From positions 1-64,000 of the forward strand of contig NZ_JAVJSQ010000010.1 in assembly GCF_040219335.1 (NCBI RefSeq): a stretch of 64,000 nucleotides of DNA, read 5' to 3'. The position numbers were made by a program, and so were the translations under genes. Positions 19,022 to 27,426 of the stretch are shown in pieces (positions within the stretch are counted from its first letter, which is position 1; each line of letters opens with the position of its first letter). The notes beneath the pieces are model-generated. The model was not told the origin of the DNA. It searched no databases and saw nothing but the letters and a program-made list of their open reading frames with translations. This DNA is from Gimesia sp. (GTDB taxonomy: Bacteria > Planctomycetota > Planctomycetia > Planctomycetales > Planctomycetaceae).

Positions 19022-20098
19022 ATGTTTCGATTTCACTTATCAGTTTTTGCGTTCTTGATGATGTTCTTCGCAGCCACTTCAATTCAAGCTGCGGAGAAAA
19101 CCATCGACGGCAAGATCAAATCTGTCGATGCGACTAAACGCACAATATCGGTGATCGACAAAGATAAAACACTGGATCTCGAACTCAGTAAAAACACAAA
19201 GATTACAGCGAAGGACAAACCATTAAATGTAAGTTCATTGCAGTCAGGACAGTCCATCAGACTGAAATATCATGATGGGTTGGGGATTGTCCTTGAAATC
19301 GATGTATTGTCACCAATCCCAAAGAAACCAGAACTGGTTTTGTTGAGCGAACTGGACACAAATGGAGAGGAAAGCAACCCTTGGGTATCCAGCGATGGCA
19401 TGACAATTTTTTATACGGTAAAAGAACTATCCCAACAAACAAGATGGATTTGGACTGCCAAAAGAAAAGATGCGGAGTCTCTGTTCGAGAATCCAAAGCG
19501 ACTGATTCCGGCGATGGACTTTACAGTTTCCGATGATGGACTTGAAATGATTCTGTTTCTGAATAGAGGGCTTTATCAGACAACCAGAGATACAGTCGAG
19601 GACAACTTCAAGCGTCCATCGAGAATCGCTTCTGCTGTTATCAATAATGGATTCTTGGCAGGGCCTTGTCTTTCCTCAGATGGCCTCACTTTGTACTGCG
19701 ACAGTATGCGAAAAGGGGTAGGACCGCAGATTCAGGTCATGTCACGAAAAACCAAATCTTCAAACTGGAATAAACCTGAGCCTCTGCAATTAACTCCCAT
19801 CGGCAAAATGAAATATCCATACATCTCACGCGATGGAAAGTACCTGTTCTGCACCGGCAAAGATATTTCTCAAGGATCAAATATCATCATACATTCTGGG
19901 AAAGATGATGATGGTGGGTTTCATAGTGCTAGTGTGTTGAACATTGATGGAATTACGCTGCGTGGGATATTTCCTCGATATGTCGAGGCAACAAAGGAAT
20001 TGTTTTTTGCTGGTGAGCCAGAAAATGGAAATGGTGAATTGAAGTTGATGGTGTTGAAGAATTTCGATCCTGAGAAAGTGATTCCCGGTTTGAAGTGA
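19022..20098 (+). CDS. Secreted PD40-type beta-propeller protein (copy 1)
   Basis: A signal peptide ends near residue 23 (ATSIQAAEK). Residues 25-95 form a small beta domain (IDGKIKSVDATKRTISVID), and the rest carries PD40/WD40-like propeller blades with repeated xSxDGxxxxF motifs (VSSDGMTIFY, SDDGLEMILF, SSDGLTLYCD, SRDGKYLFC). AAGGAG lies 6 bases before the ATG. It probably acts in the periplasm; the substrate is unknown. The next gene is a diverged tandem paralogue, and the propeller part also resembles the middle of the protein at 45816-48581. Confidence 0.75.
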   Translation: MFRFHLSVFAFLMMFFAATSIQAAEKTIDGKIKSVDATKRTISVIDKDKTLDLELSKNTKITAKDKPLNVSSLQSGQSIRLKYHDGLGIVLEIDVLSPIPKKPELVLLSELDTNGEESNPWVSSDGMTIFYTVKELSQQTRWIWTAKRKDAESLFENPKRLIPAMDFTVSDDGLEMILFLNRGLYQTTRDTVEDNFKRPSRIASAVINNGFLAGPCLSSDGLTLYCDSMRKGVGPQIQVMSRKTKSSNWNKPEPLQLTPIGKMKYPYISRDGKYLFCTGKDISQGSNIIIHSGKDDDGGFHSASVLNIDGITLRGIFPRYVEATKELFFAGEPENGNGELKLMVLKNFDPEKVIPGLK

Positions 20099-20156
20099 TG
20101 ACCACTGCTAGTGAATTCACTGATTCAAATATTACTCATAATTAAAGGTAAAAAGA

Positions 20157-21239
20157 ATGTACCGCATTATGACCATAACATGCTTTGCCATGATCTTGTT
20201 TCTGGCAACAAGTATTGCTCAAGCAGAAGTTGTTTCGATTGAAGCAACCGTTAAATCAGTTGATCCTCAAAACAACAAAATCACAGTCGAACGAAAAGGG
20301 AAAACCACAGAGTTTGATGTCAGTAAGAACTCAGACCTCTCTAAACTCAAAGCCGGTCAGAAAGTCACACTGAGTTACCATCTTGATCTGGAAACCGTGT
20401 TGAAAATCGAATCACCGGAAGTTAAATCGGATTCTAAATCTCCTGAACTCATCGTTCTCCAAGAACTCGATGCAGAAGGTTTTGAGGGTAACCCAGTTCT
20501 CACGAAAGATGGTCTCACGATATTCTGGAACATCAAAGGTCCATCAGATTCCTTGAAATGGGTCTGGACAGCGACTCGGAAAGATCAGAATTCTTTATTT
20601 GAGAACAAAAAGAAGTTGATTCCAGCAGCAGATTTTACAGTTACATCTGATGGTCTTGAAATCATCATGTTGCAAAACAATGGTTCTCTGGCCAGTGCTA
20701 CCAGAGATGATCTCGAAAGTAATTTCAGCAGACCGAAAACAATAACTGAGCTAAATAAGAAGTATGGTTTCATTGCAGCTCCGACTATTTCTCCTGACGC
20801 CCTGACTTTGTATTACGGACGCATAGTGAAAGGTAAAGGAATTCAGTTTCATTATTCCACTCGCTCGACTAAGAGCGGTAAATGGAGTTCCCCCAGACCA
20901 CTGCAGTTGCCTCCAAGTGGCTATAAAATGCGTTTCATGACTCTATCTTCTGACGATAAATATCTGTTTTGTAATGCCATGGATGCAGAAGAAGGGAAAC
21001 CAAATCTGCTGATTTATTCGAGGGGAACTCCACAGGATCGGTTTGAATATCTTGGAGTTGTGGACTCTGAGGAATTGAAGGTGAATGCGTCCAAGGGTGG
21101 TGCATTTGCCCGATACCTGCCGGACTCAAATGAGCTGTTCTATGCTGGCACGATTGATGATAGTGGCGACCGAAAATTGTTGTTGATCAAGAATTATCGC
21201 CGGAGACGATGGTCGAAAGAGTTGGGGAATAGTATTTGA
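20157..21239 (+). CDS. Secreted PD40-type beta-propeller protein (copy 2)
   Basis: This 360-residue paralogue of the preceding gene has the same layout: signal peptide ending near TSIAQAEVV, an N-terminal beta domain with VKSVDPQNNKITV, and propeller blades (LTKDGLTIFW, VTSDGLEIIM, ISPDALTLYY, LSSDDKYLFC). It lies 58 bases after its sister, so the pair is a tandem duplication and likely one operon. No catalytic motif is visible. Confidence 0.75.
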   Translation: MYRIMTITCFAMILFLATSIAQAEVVSIEATVKSVDPQNNKITVERKGKTTEFDVSKNSDLSKLKAGQKVTLSYHLDLETVLKIESPEVKSDSKSPELIVLQELDAEGFEGNPVLTKDGLTIFWNIKGPSDSLKWVWTATRKDQNSLFENKKKLIPAADFTVTSDGLEIIMLQNNGSLASATRDDLESNFSRPKTITELNKKYGFIAAPTISPDALTLYYGRIVKGKGIQFHYSTRSTKSGKWSSPRPLQLPPSGYKMRFMTLSSDDKYLFCNAMDAEEGKPNLLIYSRGTPQDRFEYLGVVDSEELKVNASKGGAFARYLPDSNELFYAGTIDDSGDRKLLLIKNYRRRRWSKELGNSI

Positions 21240-21366
21240 GAGCCTACTGCTCCCGCTCGTCAATTCGTCTAGGCGATTATTCTTCAATGTATCCTTGGAA
21301 AATATCTAAACGCCAGACCGATCGGTTCTAGTGGGGAGTATGGTCTGCCTCAATATTTTCACCGCC

Positions 21367-21699
21367 TTACTGTATTATTGGTCGAGGTCCAAACAAGATA
21401 AGTGACGCTCCTCCCAAACAGATGATGGCACCTATAACATCCCAACGATCTGGAGTTTGCGATTCTATCACCCACAACCAGATTAGTGAAGAAGCAACAT
21501 AGACCCCTCCATATGCAGCATAGGATCGACCAGCAAAGTCTGACTCTGCTCTTGAAAGTAATAAAGCAAAAACGATCAGTGAAATTGTTCCCAGAACTGT
21601 CCATAACACAGAACGGCTCATTCTCAGCCATGCCCAAAACGCAAAACAGCCTGCGATCTCAAAAAATGCCGTGACCAAAAACAGAATTATCGTCTTCAT
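21367..21699 (-). CDS. ynfA: YnfA family (UPF0060) small membrane protein
   Basis: The 110-residue protein has four transmembrane helices and the family signature SYAAYGGVYVASSLIWLW, followed by DRWDVIGAIICLGGASLILF. YnfA resembles small multidrug resistance pumps and has been linked to efflux of cationic compounds. It lies 48 bases after the remnant of merA on the same strand, so it was probably the last gene of the mercury operon. It is full length and looks intact although the upstream genes are decaying. Confidence 0.88.
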   Translation of the reverse strand: MKTIILFLVTAFFEIAGCFAFWAWLRMSRSVLWTVLGTISLIVFALLLSRAESDFAGRSYAAYGGVYVASSLIWLWVIESQTPDRWDVIGAIICLGGASLILFGPRPIIQ

Positions 21700-21746
21700 A
21701 TCGATCGTTCTCTAATGATTTGAATGCTTTCTCGAAGTTTACGAAA

Positions 21747-22148
21747 CTATTTCGCACAGCAGGAGAGTTTGGTGGGATCTTTGAACTTCGAGATGCAACG
21801 ATCTTGAGAGCCTCGGCCATCGTGGGATACAGATGAAGTAGGTCGATAAAGTGGTAGATCGTCGCACGAAACTGCAACGCCGCCGTCGCTTCGAGATTGA
21901 CTTCTCCTGCATCGACGGCAACCATCGACACTCCTAGCACTTCATGCGTATTGGCGTCGGCCACCATTTTGGTGATGCCTTTTGTGTCTCGAATGGCTCC
22001 GGCACGAGGTACATGCGACATAAAGATCGTATTGTACCAGCACTGATGGCCTGCGACAATCGCTTCTTCTTCCGTCATGCCGAACAACAGTGACTTGTGA
22101 ATCGGTGAAGATACAGCGGGAATCATCCGATAATCATCAGACCGTAAG
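21747..22148 (-). pseudogene. merA: merA remnant (mercuric reductase C-terminal domain), frameshifted
   Basis: The stretch encodes the dimerisation domain of mercuric reductase: GMTEEEAIVAG, the SHVPRAGAIRDTKGITKMV block, then HEVLGVSMVAVDAGEV and HLYPTMAEALKIV. Near 21810 the frame slips, and the canonical C-terminus with the vicinal cysteines (KFKDPTKLSCCAK, stop at 21747) reads in a different frame. The FAD and NADPH domains with the active-site CxxxxC are deleted upstream. An in-frame read-through runs on to 21659, overlapping ynfA, but is not native. This locus cannot reduce Hg(II). Confidence 0.85.
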
Positions 22149-23513
22149 TCATCGGAGAGTGAGTATCTGGCAGCGATCCCATTCTTCGCAGGCCATACCT
22201 TCGATATTCAATACTGTTTGAAGCAGTGGCTCGTTCAGGTAATTGCTTGACTGTTCGTCGTCACCATCGATGGATGGTGGTGGTGCCGTAATGGTGTGAT
22301 CGCTTGCTTCGGATGTCTCTTCCGTGCTGAGAAGTTTCCCGCTGTATCCAGCCTTCTTCAAGGCTGCCAGAATTTCTTTCTTGGGGATTGGGCTGCCCGG
22401 TTCCACACCGATAGCAGCTTGTCTTTTTTCATAGCTGATTTCTACGGCCACCACACCGGGTACCTGACGGATCGCTTGAGCAACCGTCGTAGCACAGCCC
22501 TCGCAGGCCATGCCTTCGATCTGAAAGACTGCTCGATGCATATTCTCGGTCACGGCGGAATTATTGCCGGTGCCGAATAATAAGCCGACGTAGCTGGGGA
22601 AGAACAGGAAGGCGACCGCCAACACCGTCACGCCCCACAGCATCACCTTGTTCAAGGACATCATGTTGAAACGACGTTTGTCTGTCGGGGTACAGCAGTC
22701 CTCTGCCTCCGTAGTTTCCGTGGGACAGCAGCCGTGTCCCGTTCCCGCAGCAAACTTCTTGGAACGGTAGGTAAAATAGAATGCCGAGCCAAGAAATCCA
22801 ATCGTTACAACTATGAACAGCGGGCGATATGTTTCCAGTGTGGCTGCAATTCTGGCCCCAGATACGCCCACTGCCAGCAGAAGTAGTGGGAGCCAGCAAC
22901 ATGCCGATGCCATGATCGCCGAGAAGACCGTGCCGATCTGGGCGAACTTCTCGACACGTCCGGTCGATGGTTTCACTATTGATGTAGGCGTCATGTTTGA
23001 GCCATTCATTTCTAATTCCTTCTGAGCGATCCGAATACCTTTGGACACGCTTCCCAGACAACAGTAACCACTGGGGTTGGAAGTTTCGCAGTGGCAGCCG
23101 GGTTCTTTCATTTTGGCCCGGATGTCTTCCAGAGCATCAGAATGTTCCTTCGTACGCAGTTCTTCCTTGATACTGGCGACCGAATGGCCGAAACAATAAC
23201 ACAGGGGCCGTTCGCCGCTGGTTTCCTTCACACCGACAGGAACATTGAGTTGTGACTTCGTAAAACTGATGTCGCCTGTTTCGGAGAAGTAAACCACATC
23301 GCAATCGGATGAATCGCAATACCGCCAGCCGGTGTCCTCAGTGAGGGACGTGCATCCACTGTGGGAATCGCAGCACGAACGATCGTTACTGACGATCTTG
23401 GTAGCGAACGGATCCTTGAGCAACGCTCGCAAAGTCACCGGTGATACCCGCTTCGCTTTCTTATTGCAGGACGGGCAATGAAGTCGTTTATCCGTCGTTG
23501 TTTCTGCGGTCAT
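22149..23513 (-). CDS. merT: CopZ-like / MerT / HMA fusion, mercuric ion uptake protein, 3' end truncated
   Basis: The 454-residue protein opens with a Cys-rich CopZ-N-like domain (residues 10-165, CPSC, CCDSHSGC, LCYCFGHS, CHCETSNPSGYCC), which in CopZ binds zinc and a [2Fe-2S] cluster. A MerT-like part (190-315) carries the paired cysteines ASACCWLPLLLLAVGVSGAR in the membrane. A heavy-metal domain (EGMACEGCATTV) follows. A second such domain starts (NIEGMACE) but breaks into an unrelated tail of about 11 residues, marking the deletion that also removed most of merA. AAAGGTG precedes the ATG. The divergent merR and its operator should control it. Confidence 0.8.
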   Translation of the reverse strand: MTAETTTDKRLHCPSCNKKAKRVSPVTLRALLKDPFATKIVSNDRSCCDSHSGCTSLTEDTGWRYCDSSDCDVVYFSETGDISFTKSQLNVPVGVKETSGERPLCYCFGHSVASIKEELRTKEHSDALEDIRAKMKEPGCHCETSNPSGYCCLGSVSKGIRIAQKELEMNGSNMTPTSIVKPSTGRVEKFAQIGTVFSAIMASACCWLPLLLLAVGVSGARIAATLETYRPLFIVVTIGFLGSAFYFTYRSKKFAAGTGHGCCPTETTEAEDCCTPTDKRRFNMMSLNKVMLWGVTVLAVAFLFFPSYVGLLFGTGNNSAVTENMHRAVFQIEGMACEGCATTVAQAIRQVPGVVAVEISYEKRQAAIGVEPGSPIPKKEILAALKKAGYSGKLLSTEETSEASDHTITAPPPSIDGDDEQSSNYLNEPLLQTVLNIEGMACEEWDRCQILTLR

Positions 23514-23575
23514 CGAATCACCTTTCCGTAGAAGTCATGATGCAAGAACTCTTGTCGAATCTTCGTTCTACGCCT

Positions 23576-23607
23576 ATTATCGACGTTGTACCTAAGTGCA
23601 AGGTCAA
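23576..23607 (-). promoter_or_regulatory. MerR-type over-spaced promoter and operator of the mer operon
   Basis: On the minus strand a TTGACC -35 box (23602-23607) and a GATAAT -10 box (23576-23581) are 20 bases apart, too long for unaided sigma-70 polymerase. Between them sits the dyad TTGTAC-CTAA-GTGCAA (23586-23601). Such spacing is what MerR proteins untwist on binding Hg(II). It drives the merT fusion and faces the divergent merR. Confidence 0.75.
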
Positions 23608-23684
23608 GCTGATTTGAGGATAATATTTTAAGTTTCGTCTTTGGGGACGCAAATACTCACAAGCAGATAGTTTTCGGAGCAGCA

Positions 23685-24098
23685 ATGGCAAGACAGTTCA
23701 CGATCAGCCAAGTGGCGAAATCCGCTAAACTTCCCACGACAACCGTGCGTTACTACGAGCGGGTCGGACTGGTCGAGCCCGACGACCGCAGTGCTGGCAA
23801 TTACCGGCTGTACAGCGAAGAGTCATTACGGAAACTGAAATTCATCCGGGCGGCTCAAGCCGTCGGATTCACACTCGATGACATCAAGGCTTTGCTTGAC
23901 AGGCCCGACGATCAGAATTCAGCCTGTAAGGACGTGCAGCGTCTGATTGAAAAGCGTCTTTCCGACATCAAACAGAAATTGAAGGATTTGCGACACGTTC
24001 AGCGTGTGCTGCAAACAAGTCTCAACCAATGTCGAGAGTTTCAATCAGTCGAGTGTTGTCACGTTCTCAAAACATTAGAAGCAGCAGCGAAGAAGTAG
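23685..24098 (+). CDS. merR: Mercuric resistance regulator MerR
   Basis: The 137-residue protein has the winged-helix TTVRYYERVGL and YRLYSEESLRKLKFIRAAQA, a dimerisation helix, and three metal-binding cysteine positions (SACKDV, LNQCREFQSVECC) with the spacing of classical Hg(II)-sensing MerR. It represses and then, with Hg(II), activates the divergent promoter. The gene looks intact although its target operon has lost merA. A hairpin follows. Confidence 0.9.
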   Translation: MARQFTISQVAKSAKLPTTTVRYYERVGLVEPDDRSAGNYRLYSEESLRKLKFIRAAQAVGFTLDDIKALLDRPDDQNSACKDVQRLIEKRLSDIKQKLKDLRHVQRVLQTSLNQCREFQSVECCHVLKTLEAAAKK

Positions 24099-24101
24099 AA
24101 A

Positions 24102-24136
24102 ACGCCCGTCGAAGAACTAACTTCTTTGACGGGCGT
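24102..24136. terminator. Bidirectional terminator between merR and the convergent small-gene operon
   Basis: ACGCCCGTC (24102-24110) pairs with GACGGGCGT (24128-24136), with AAGAA/TTCTT continuing inside. It lies between two convergent units and can serve both. Confidence 0.85.
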
Positions 24137-24158
24137 GTGCTCAGCTAAGTTTATTGGC

Positions 24159-24329
24159 TTACTTGAGCGGACAACACTTGGAACAGGGAAGTTCCTCACC
24201 CGTGACCGGGCAAACGAAACTGCCTTCAATGCTTGATGTGTCTGGGTTAGTCTGTACGCCGGCGTAAACCCAGCCTCCCACAGCCAGCGGTAACGCCAGC
24301 ATAGTTGCCCAAATCCAGTTCTTACGCAT
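24159..24329 (-). CDS. Tiny exported Cys-rich protein
   Basis: The 56-residue product starts MRKNWIWATMLALPLAVGGW, a signal peptide or membrane anchor, and ends with CPVTGEELPCSKCCPLK, a compact four-cysteine metal-binding tail. AAGGAG is 7 bases before this ATG, which decides it over an upstream in-frame start. It is the last gene of the second merR operon, so a role in binding a thiophilic metal outside the membrane is likely. Confidence 0.7.
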   Translation of the reverse strand: MRKNWIWATMLALPLAVGGWVYAGVQTNPDTSSIEGSFVCPVTGEELPCSKCCPLK

Positions 24330-24406
24330 GATAATCTCCTTTACTTGAGTACGTTCAGTCATTTAACAGGCGACATACCTGCTCACAGACTGAACAAGAT
24401 AGTTTT

Positions 24407-24556
24407 TCATCCCTCGACTCGGACCATCTCCTTACCGCAGCAACAGTGAGGATTTTCATTGCCGCCGCAATCAGGAGCAGCCCCCTGAGTCACTTTGATT
24501 TCGCAACCGCACTTCGAGTCGGGACAGCGGTACTTTTCACCTTTCTTGAGTGGCAT
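24407..24556 (-). CDS. Small metallothionein-like Cys-rich protein
   Basis: A 49-residue cytoplasmic protein holds eight cysteines: CPDSKCGCEI, DCGGNENPHCCCGKEM. The start is chosen because AAGGAG lies just upstream; a longer in-frame extension has no ribosome site. The pattern resembles small metal-buffering proteins found beside mer genes; which metal it binds is not shown. It sits between merR2 and the exported Cys-rich gene. Confidence 0.7.
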   Translation of the reverse strand: MPLKKGEKYRCPDSKCGCEIKVTQGAAPDCGGNENPHCCCGKEMVRVEG

Positions 24557-24687
24557 GATTGTCTCCTTTCCAGAAGGATACTGCCGGTGTTGAGGCAGGC
24601 GACACACCTGACTCACACACGAGTCGGAATCTGTTCTAGGCTTCCATCACAGGCTGATACCCGTGGTCAAAAGAATGGAAGTATCCG

Positions 24688-25098
24688 TTATTTTCTTTGC
24701 TTGGAATCAAGAGCATCAAGAATCGAACATTCACTGATTGAACCTCGACCACTGCATTCGCTGGTCAATTTCTTCAATGCCCTCTTAATTCGTTTGAGTG
24801 TGCGAATCTTTTCGTCGATGTCTGTGATCTTTGCTTCGGTTCGGCTTTTTATGTCGGCACAACTTGTTGTTACATCAAGCCGCAGAGACATCAGTTCTTT
24901 AATTTCAGTGAGCGTGAAACCGAGTTCTTTGGCCCGCCTGATAAACTGCAAACGGGCAATTGTTTGGTCATCGAATTGGCGATAACCGGAAGACGACCGG
25001 TCAGGCTTAGGGATTAATCCTTCCCGTTCATAAAACCGCACAGTTTCGACGCCGACACCAGAACGTTCCGCAACCTGACCAATCGTGAGTGATTTCAT
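24688..25098 (-). CDS. MerR-family metal-responsive regulator (second copy)
   Basis: The 136-residue protein starts MKSLTIGQVAERSGVGVETV, with GGAAG upstream; an 11-codon extension lacks a site. It has VRFYEREGLIPKPDRSSSGY and Cys at TSCADIK and ECSGRGSISEC, the three-cysteine spacing of Hg(II)-type MerR. Unlike merR1 it is transcribed with its own targets from an over-spaced promoter, so it is probably autoregulated. Confidence 0.87.
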   Translation of the reverse strand: MKSLTIGQVAERSGVGVETVRFYEREGLIPKPDRSSSGYRQFDDQTIARLQFIRRAKELGFTLTEIKELMSLRLDVTTSCADIKSRTEAKITDIDEKIRTLKRIKRALKKLTSECSGRGSISECSILDALDSKQRK

Positions 25099-25122
25099 GT
25101 TGAATCTTCCTTTCATTGCCCC

Positions 25123-25154
25123 ATCATACACCTTGCACCATACTACAGGGTCAA
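25123..25154 (-). promoter_or_regulatory. MerR-type over-spaced promoter of the second merR operon
   Basis: On the minus strand TTGACC (25149-25154) and TATGAT (25123-25128) are 20 bases apart; the spacer begins CTGTAGTATGG, close to the CTNTAGTNNC pattern of PbrR/CadR/MerR-type operators. It lies 25 bases upstream of merR2. Confidence 0.72.
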
Positions 25155-25682
25155 GTCTTGTTATTTGAAATTCAGGAAGAACCCCATTTTTTATAGTTCC
25201 TACCGAAGCGAGAGCGTAGAACGTTACTCACTGGGATCGATACCAACGATCTCATTTCCAGTAATGATTACAGATGCTTCAAGCAAATGGTAAAGAGACG
25301 TTATCTGGAAAACGGGAGTCATTGATCAGCCAGAAAACTCTTAGGATTGATGAAATTTTCCTGTCGCCGGTATTTATAAGACGCCGCTTGTTTAATAGTT
25401 TTCAAGATTATTTCCCCAGAATCAGCCTGCCAGAAAATCCAATTTTTGTTACCAACTTTCCATAGACGATTCTTTGTCCCATGAAGGTCATATAAAACCC
25501 ATAGGGGGTTTAGTCCATTATAAGCCCCCTCCGGGGGTAACTTTATTACATAAACTACCCCACAATTCGCTTAAACATTTTTTGCAACACAAGTGCCTCT
25601 GCTAAAACTCAATCGCTAAATGATCATCAATGAATCTACTGATATTATACGAGGTGTCTGATTTGTTTTAGATTCTTGATCT
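25155..25682. other. Non-coding gap with a G/C-tract inverted repeat
   Basis: No gene is supported here. Near 25503-25537 an AGGGGG tract faces CCCCCT, followed at once by a CCCCC-TCC-GGGGG hairpin, in otherwise AT-rich sequence. This may be a terminator or a recombination site linked to the recombinase gene to the right. The region marks the change from mercury genes to mobile-element cargo. Confidence 0.45.
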
Positions 25683-26258
25683 TTATGCTTTCAGATAACG
25701 AAGAACAGTTCGCTTACTCGTTCCCAATGCTGTGGCAATCTCTTCAATCTTTAGGCCACGAGATCTGAGTTCCTGTGCTCGCTCCGGTTTTGCTTTATAC
25801 GTCCCTTTCTTTCTTCCAGTGTAGACTCCTTTCTTCTTAGCCACTTCGATGCCCGCCTGCTGTCGCTCCTGACGGTATTCCAGCTCGATTTCGGCAAGCC
25901 CGAGCATCACGGCAGCGATCATCCTTCCAACCGCCCCATTCAGTTCGATCATCTGGGTAATCACAACCACTTTGATTCCTCGTTCACACCAGTCAGCCAG
26001 CAAAGTCACACCATCTTTCAAGCGGCGTGACAGGCGGTCCAGCTTCCAACACACAACTGTTTTGATCTTGCCATTAAAGATATCTGCCTGTAACCGCTCG
26101 AACTCAGGACGCTTCAAGGTCTTTCCACTCTCGTGATCGATGTACCACTCGATCTGTTTCTCATCATAACCATTGGCAGCAATCCATTTCTTGATCTCCG
26201 CCTCTTGGCTGTCTGTCTTTTGTTTGCTGGTACTACAGCGACAATAGCAGGCGATCAT
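25683..26258 (-). CDS. Serine recombinase (resolvase/invertase family)
   Basis: The 191-residue protein carries the resolvase N-terminal catalytic domain (YCRCSTSKQKTDSQ, with the nucleophilic Ser in CST; CWKLDRLSRRLKDGVTLL; arginines of the active site present) and a short helix-turn-helix C-terminus (RSRGLKIEEIATALGTSKRT). It probably resolves or inverts DNA of the mobile element it belongs to. AAGGA precedes the start. It is the only recombinase in the window and is too short for a large serine integrase. Confidence 0.9.
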   Translation of the reverse strand: MIACYCRCSTSKQKTDSQEAEIKKWIAANGYDEKQIEWYIDHESGKTLKRPEFERLQADIFNGKIKTVVCWKLDRLSRRLKDGVTLLADWCERGIKVVVITQMIELNGAVGRMIAAVMLGLAEIELEYRQERQQAGIEVAKKKGVYTGRKKGTYKAKPERAQELRSRGLKIEEIATALGTSKRTVLRYLKA

Positions 26259-26556
26259 GAGAAATATCCTTGAGATAGATTAATGACAAATGGATTACAG
26301 CCATTTTGGCACTCAATGAATAAACGGGAAGTCCTACAAAATAAGGCGTTCCAGAGTTCTGAAATGAAACAACTCTAATTGTCATTCTGACAAGTTGAGT
26401 TTGGATGTCTTCATCTCAGCATCGCATCTGACGGCAGACGCCTTTTCCATAGTAGGTTCTCTTGGAAGAACGAGGGGCTTGAGTTTTATTATGACCCGGA
26501 ATTTAGGTCTGCGTTTTTTGTTCATAACATTCAGATCTCCAGCATATATTGAGAAG

Positions 26557-26588
26557 GTGTCCGGGAGTCATGGAGGACTCCCGGACAC
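26557..26588 (-). terminator. Strong hairpin, probable terminator
   Basis: A perfect 13-bp stem (GTGTCCGGGAGTC at 26557-26569 with its complement at 26576-26588) lies 10 bases past the stop of the minus-strand gene that follows. There is no clear T run. Confidence 0.65.
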
Positions 26589-26598
26589 AAGAAGTAGA

Positions 26599-26850
26599 TC
26601 ACTCAGGCTCAAAACTGAAATAGAACCGGGGGCTGTGCTGAAATTTAAGCGTGCCCCGAATTCCATCACATTTTCTTTTTGCCAGCACGAAGGGGGATAG
26701 AAAAGATTCGACAGAAAATTCCTGCTGCAGTTCACTGGTATTCCAGACCTGCCCGTGCTTCGCTTCGAGGTACTCTCTGCTCCCCTCAACAGCATTAATG
26801 CTTTGAGTCATCACCCGACGGATGGTTTCTGCTTCTGTGCGATCAGTCAT
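26599..26850 (-). CDS. Small conserved hypothetical protein
   Basis: An 83-residue soluble protein with the end pattern VWNTSELQQEFSVESFLSPF, CDGIRGTLKFQHSPRFYF. I recognise this pattern as a small family common in planctomycete genomes and mobile elements, but its function is unknown. AGGAG lies 7 bases before the ATG. Confidence 0.65.
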   Translation of the reverse strand: MTDRTEAETIRRVMTQSINAVEGSREYLEAKHGQVWNTSELQQEFSVESFLSPFVLAKRKCDGIRGTLKFQHSPRFYFSFEPE

Positions 26851-26888
26851 CTAAAACTCCTGAAAAAGTGAATAATGTTTGTTACAGA

Positions 26889-27332
26889 TCACTTGCGGGT
26901 GTCATTGGGTGAGACTTTGAGACTTATTTTTCGCCTCTTTTCCAGTCTTTCCTGATGGCGGAATCTCACTTCCTGTCTCCAGTCTGGATGACCTCCGTAT
27001 TGTTCGATTGGCACGAGATCGAGATACTTTATCGGGCAGGAGTAATAGTAGGGATGCTCAGCCTCCTGCATATCTTTATAACCCCAGTCCCCGGCATGAC
27101 AGCGAATCAAGTCGCACGTGATCCAGCGTTGAGTCCTTTCAACCTGCTTCCCATCCCTCTCAAAAGTTCGTTCCCATACCGCCCATAGCACGCCACTAAA
27201 CCTGCCGCCCCGGAAGCAATGAGCGAGACAATTAGATTTAACAAGAACACTATTGCTCTCACCCTCCCATGATCTTGTTCGCTGTTGAATGAGTTCTTTT
27301 CTTGAAACGCCTGTCGGATAGGTCCACCCCAT
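26889..27332 (-). CDS. DUF6927-type mobile-element protein
   Basis: The 147-residue protein starts MGWTYPTGVSRKELIQQRT and continues with LAHCFRGGRFSGVLWAVWE, RWITCDLIRC, DWGYKDMQEAEHPYYYSCP. This is a family seen often on plasmids and phages with no assigned function. AGGGGAGA precedes the start. The last codons (NDTRK) carry one exact copy of the dispersed TTGCGGGTGTC motif. Confidence 0.75.
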   Translation of the reverse strand: MGWTYPTGVSRKELIQQRTRSWEGESNSVLVKSNCLAHCFRGGRFSGVLWAVWERTFERDGKQVERTQRWITCDLIRCHAGDWGYKDMQEAEHPYYYSCPIKYLDLVPIEQYGGHPDWRQEVRFRHQERLEKRRKISLKVSPNDTRK

Positions 27333-27351
27333 AAAATGATCTCCCCTTAAA

Positions 27352-27393
27352 AGAAAAAAACTGATGCAAGAATCGCAGTGATTCTTGCATCAG
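27352..27393 (-). terminator. Rho-independent terminator
   Basis: A perfect 14-bp stem (27361-27374 with 27380-27393, loop GCAGT) is followed on the minus strand by a run of T. It ends transcription of the small acidic gene to its right; the DUF6927 gene begins 20 bases further on. Confidence 0.85.
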
Positions 27394-27426
27394 TCTTGTG
27401 GGTGTCTGATTTCTGGAACTTAGAGA

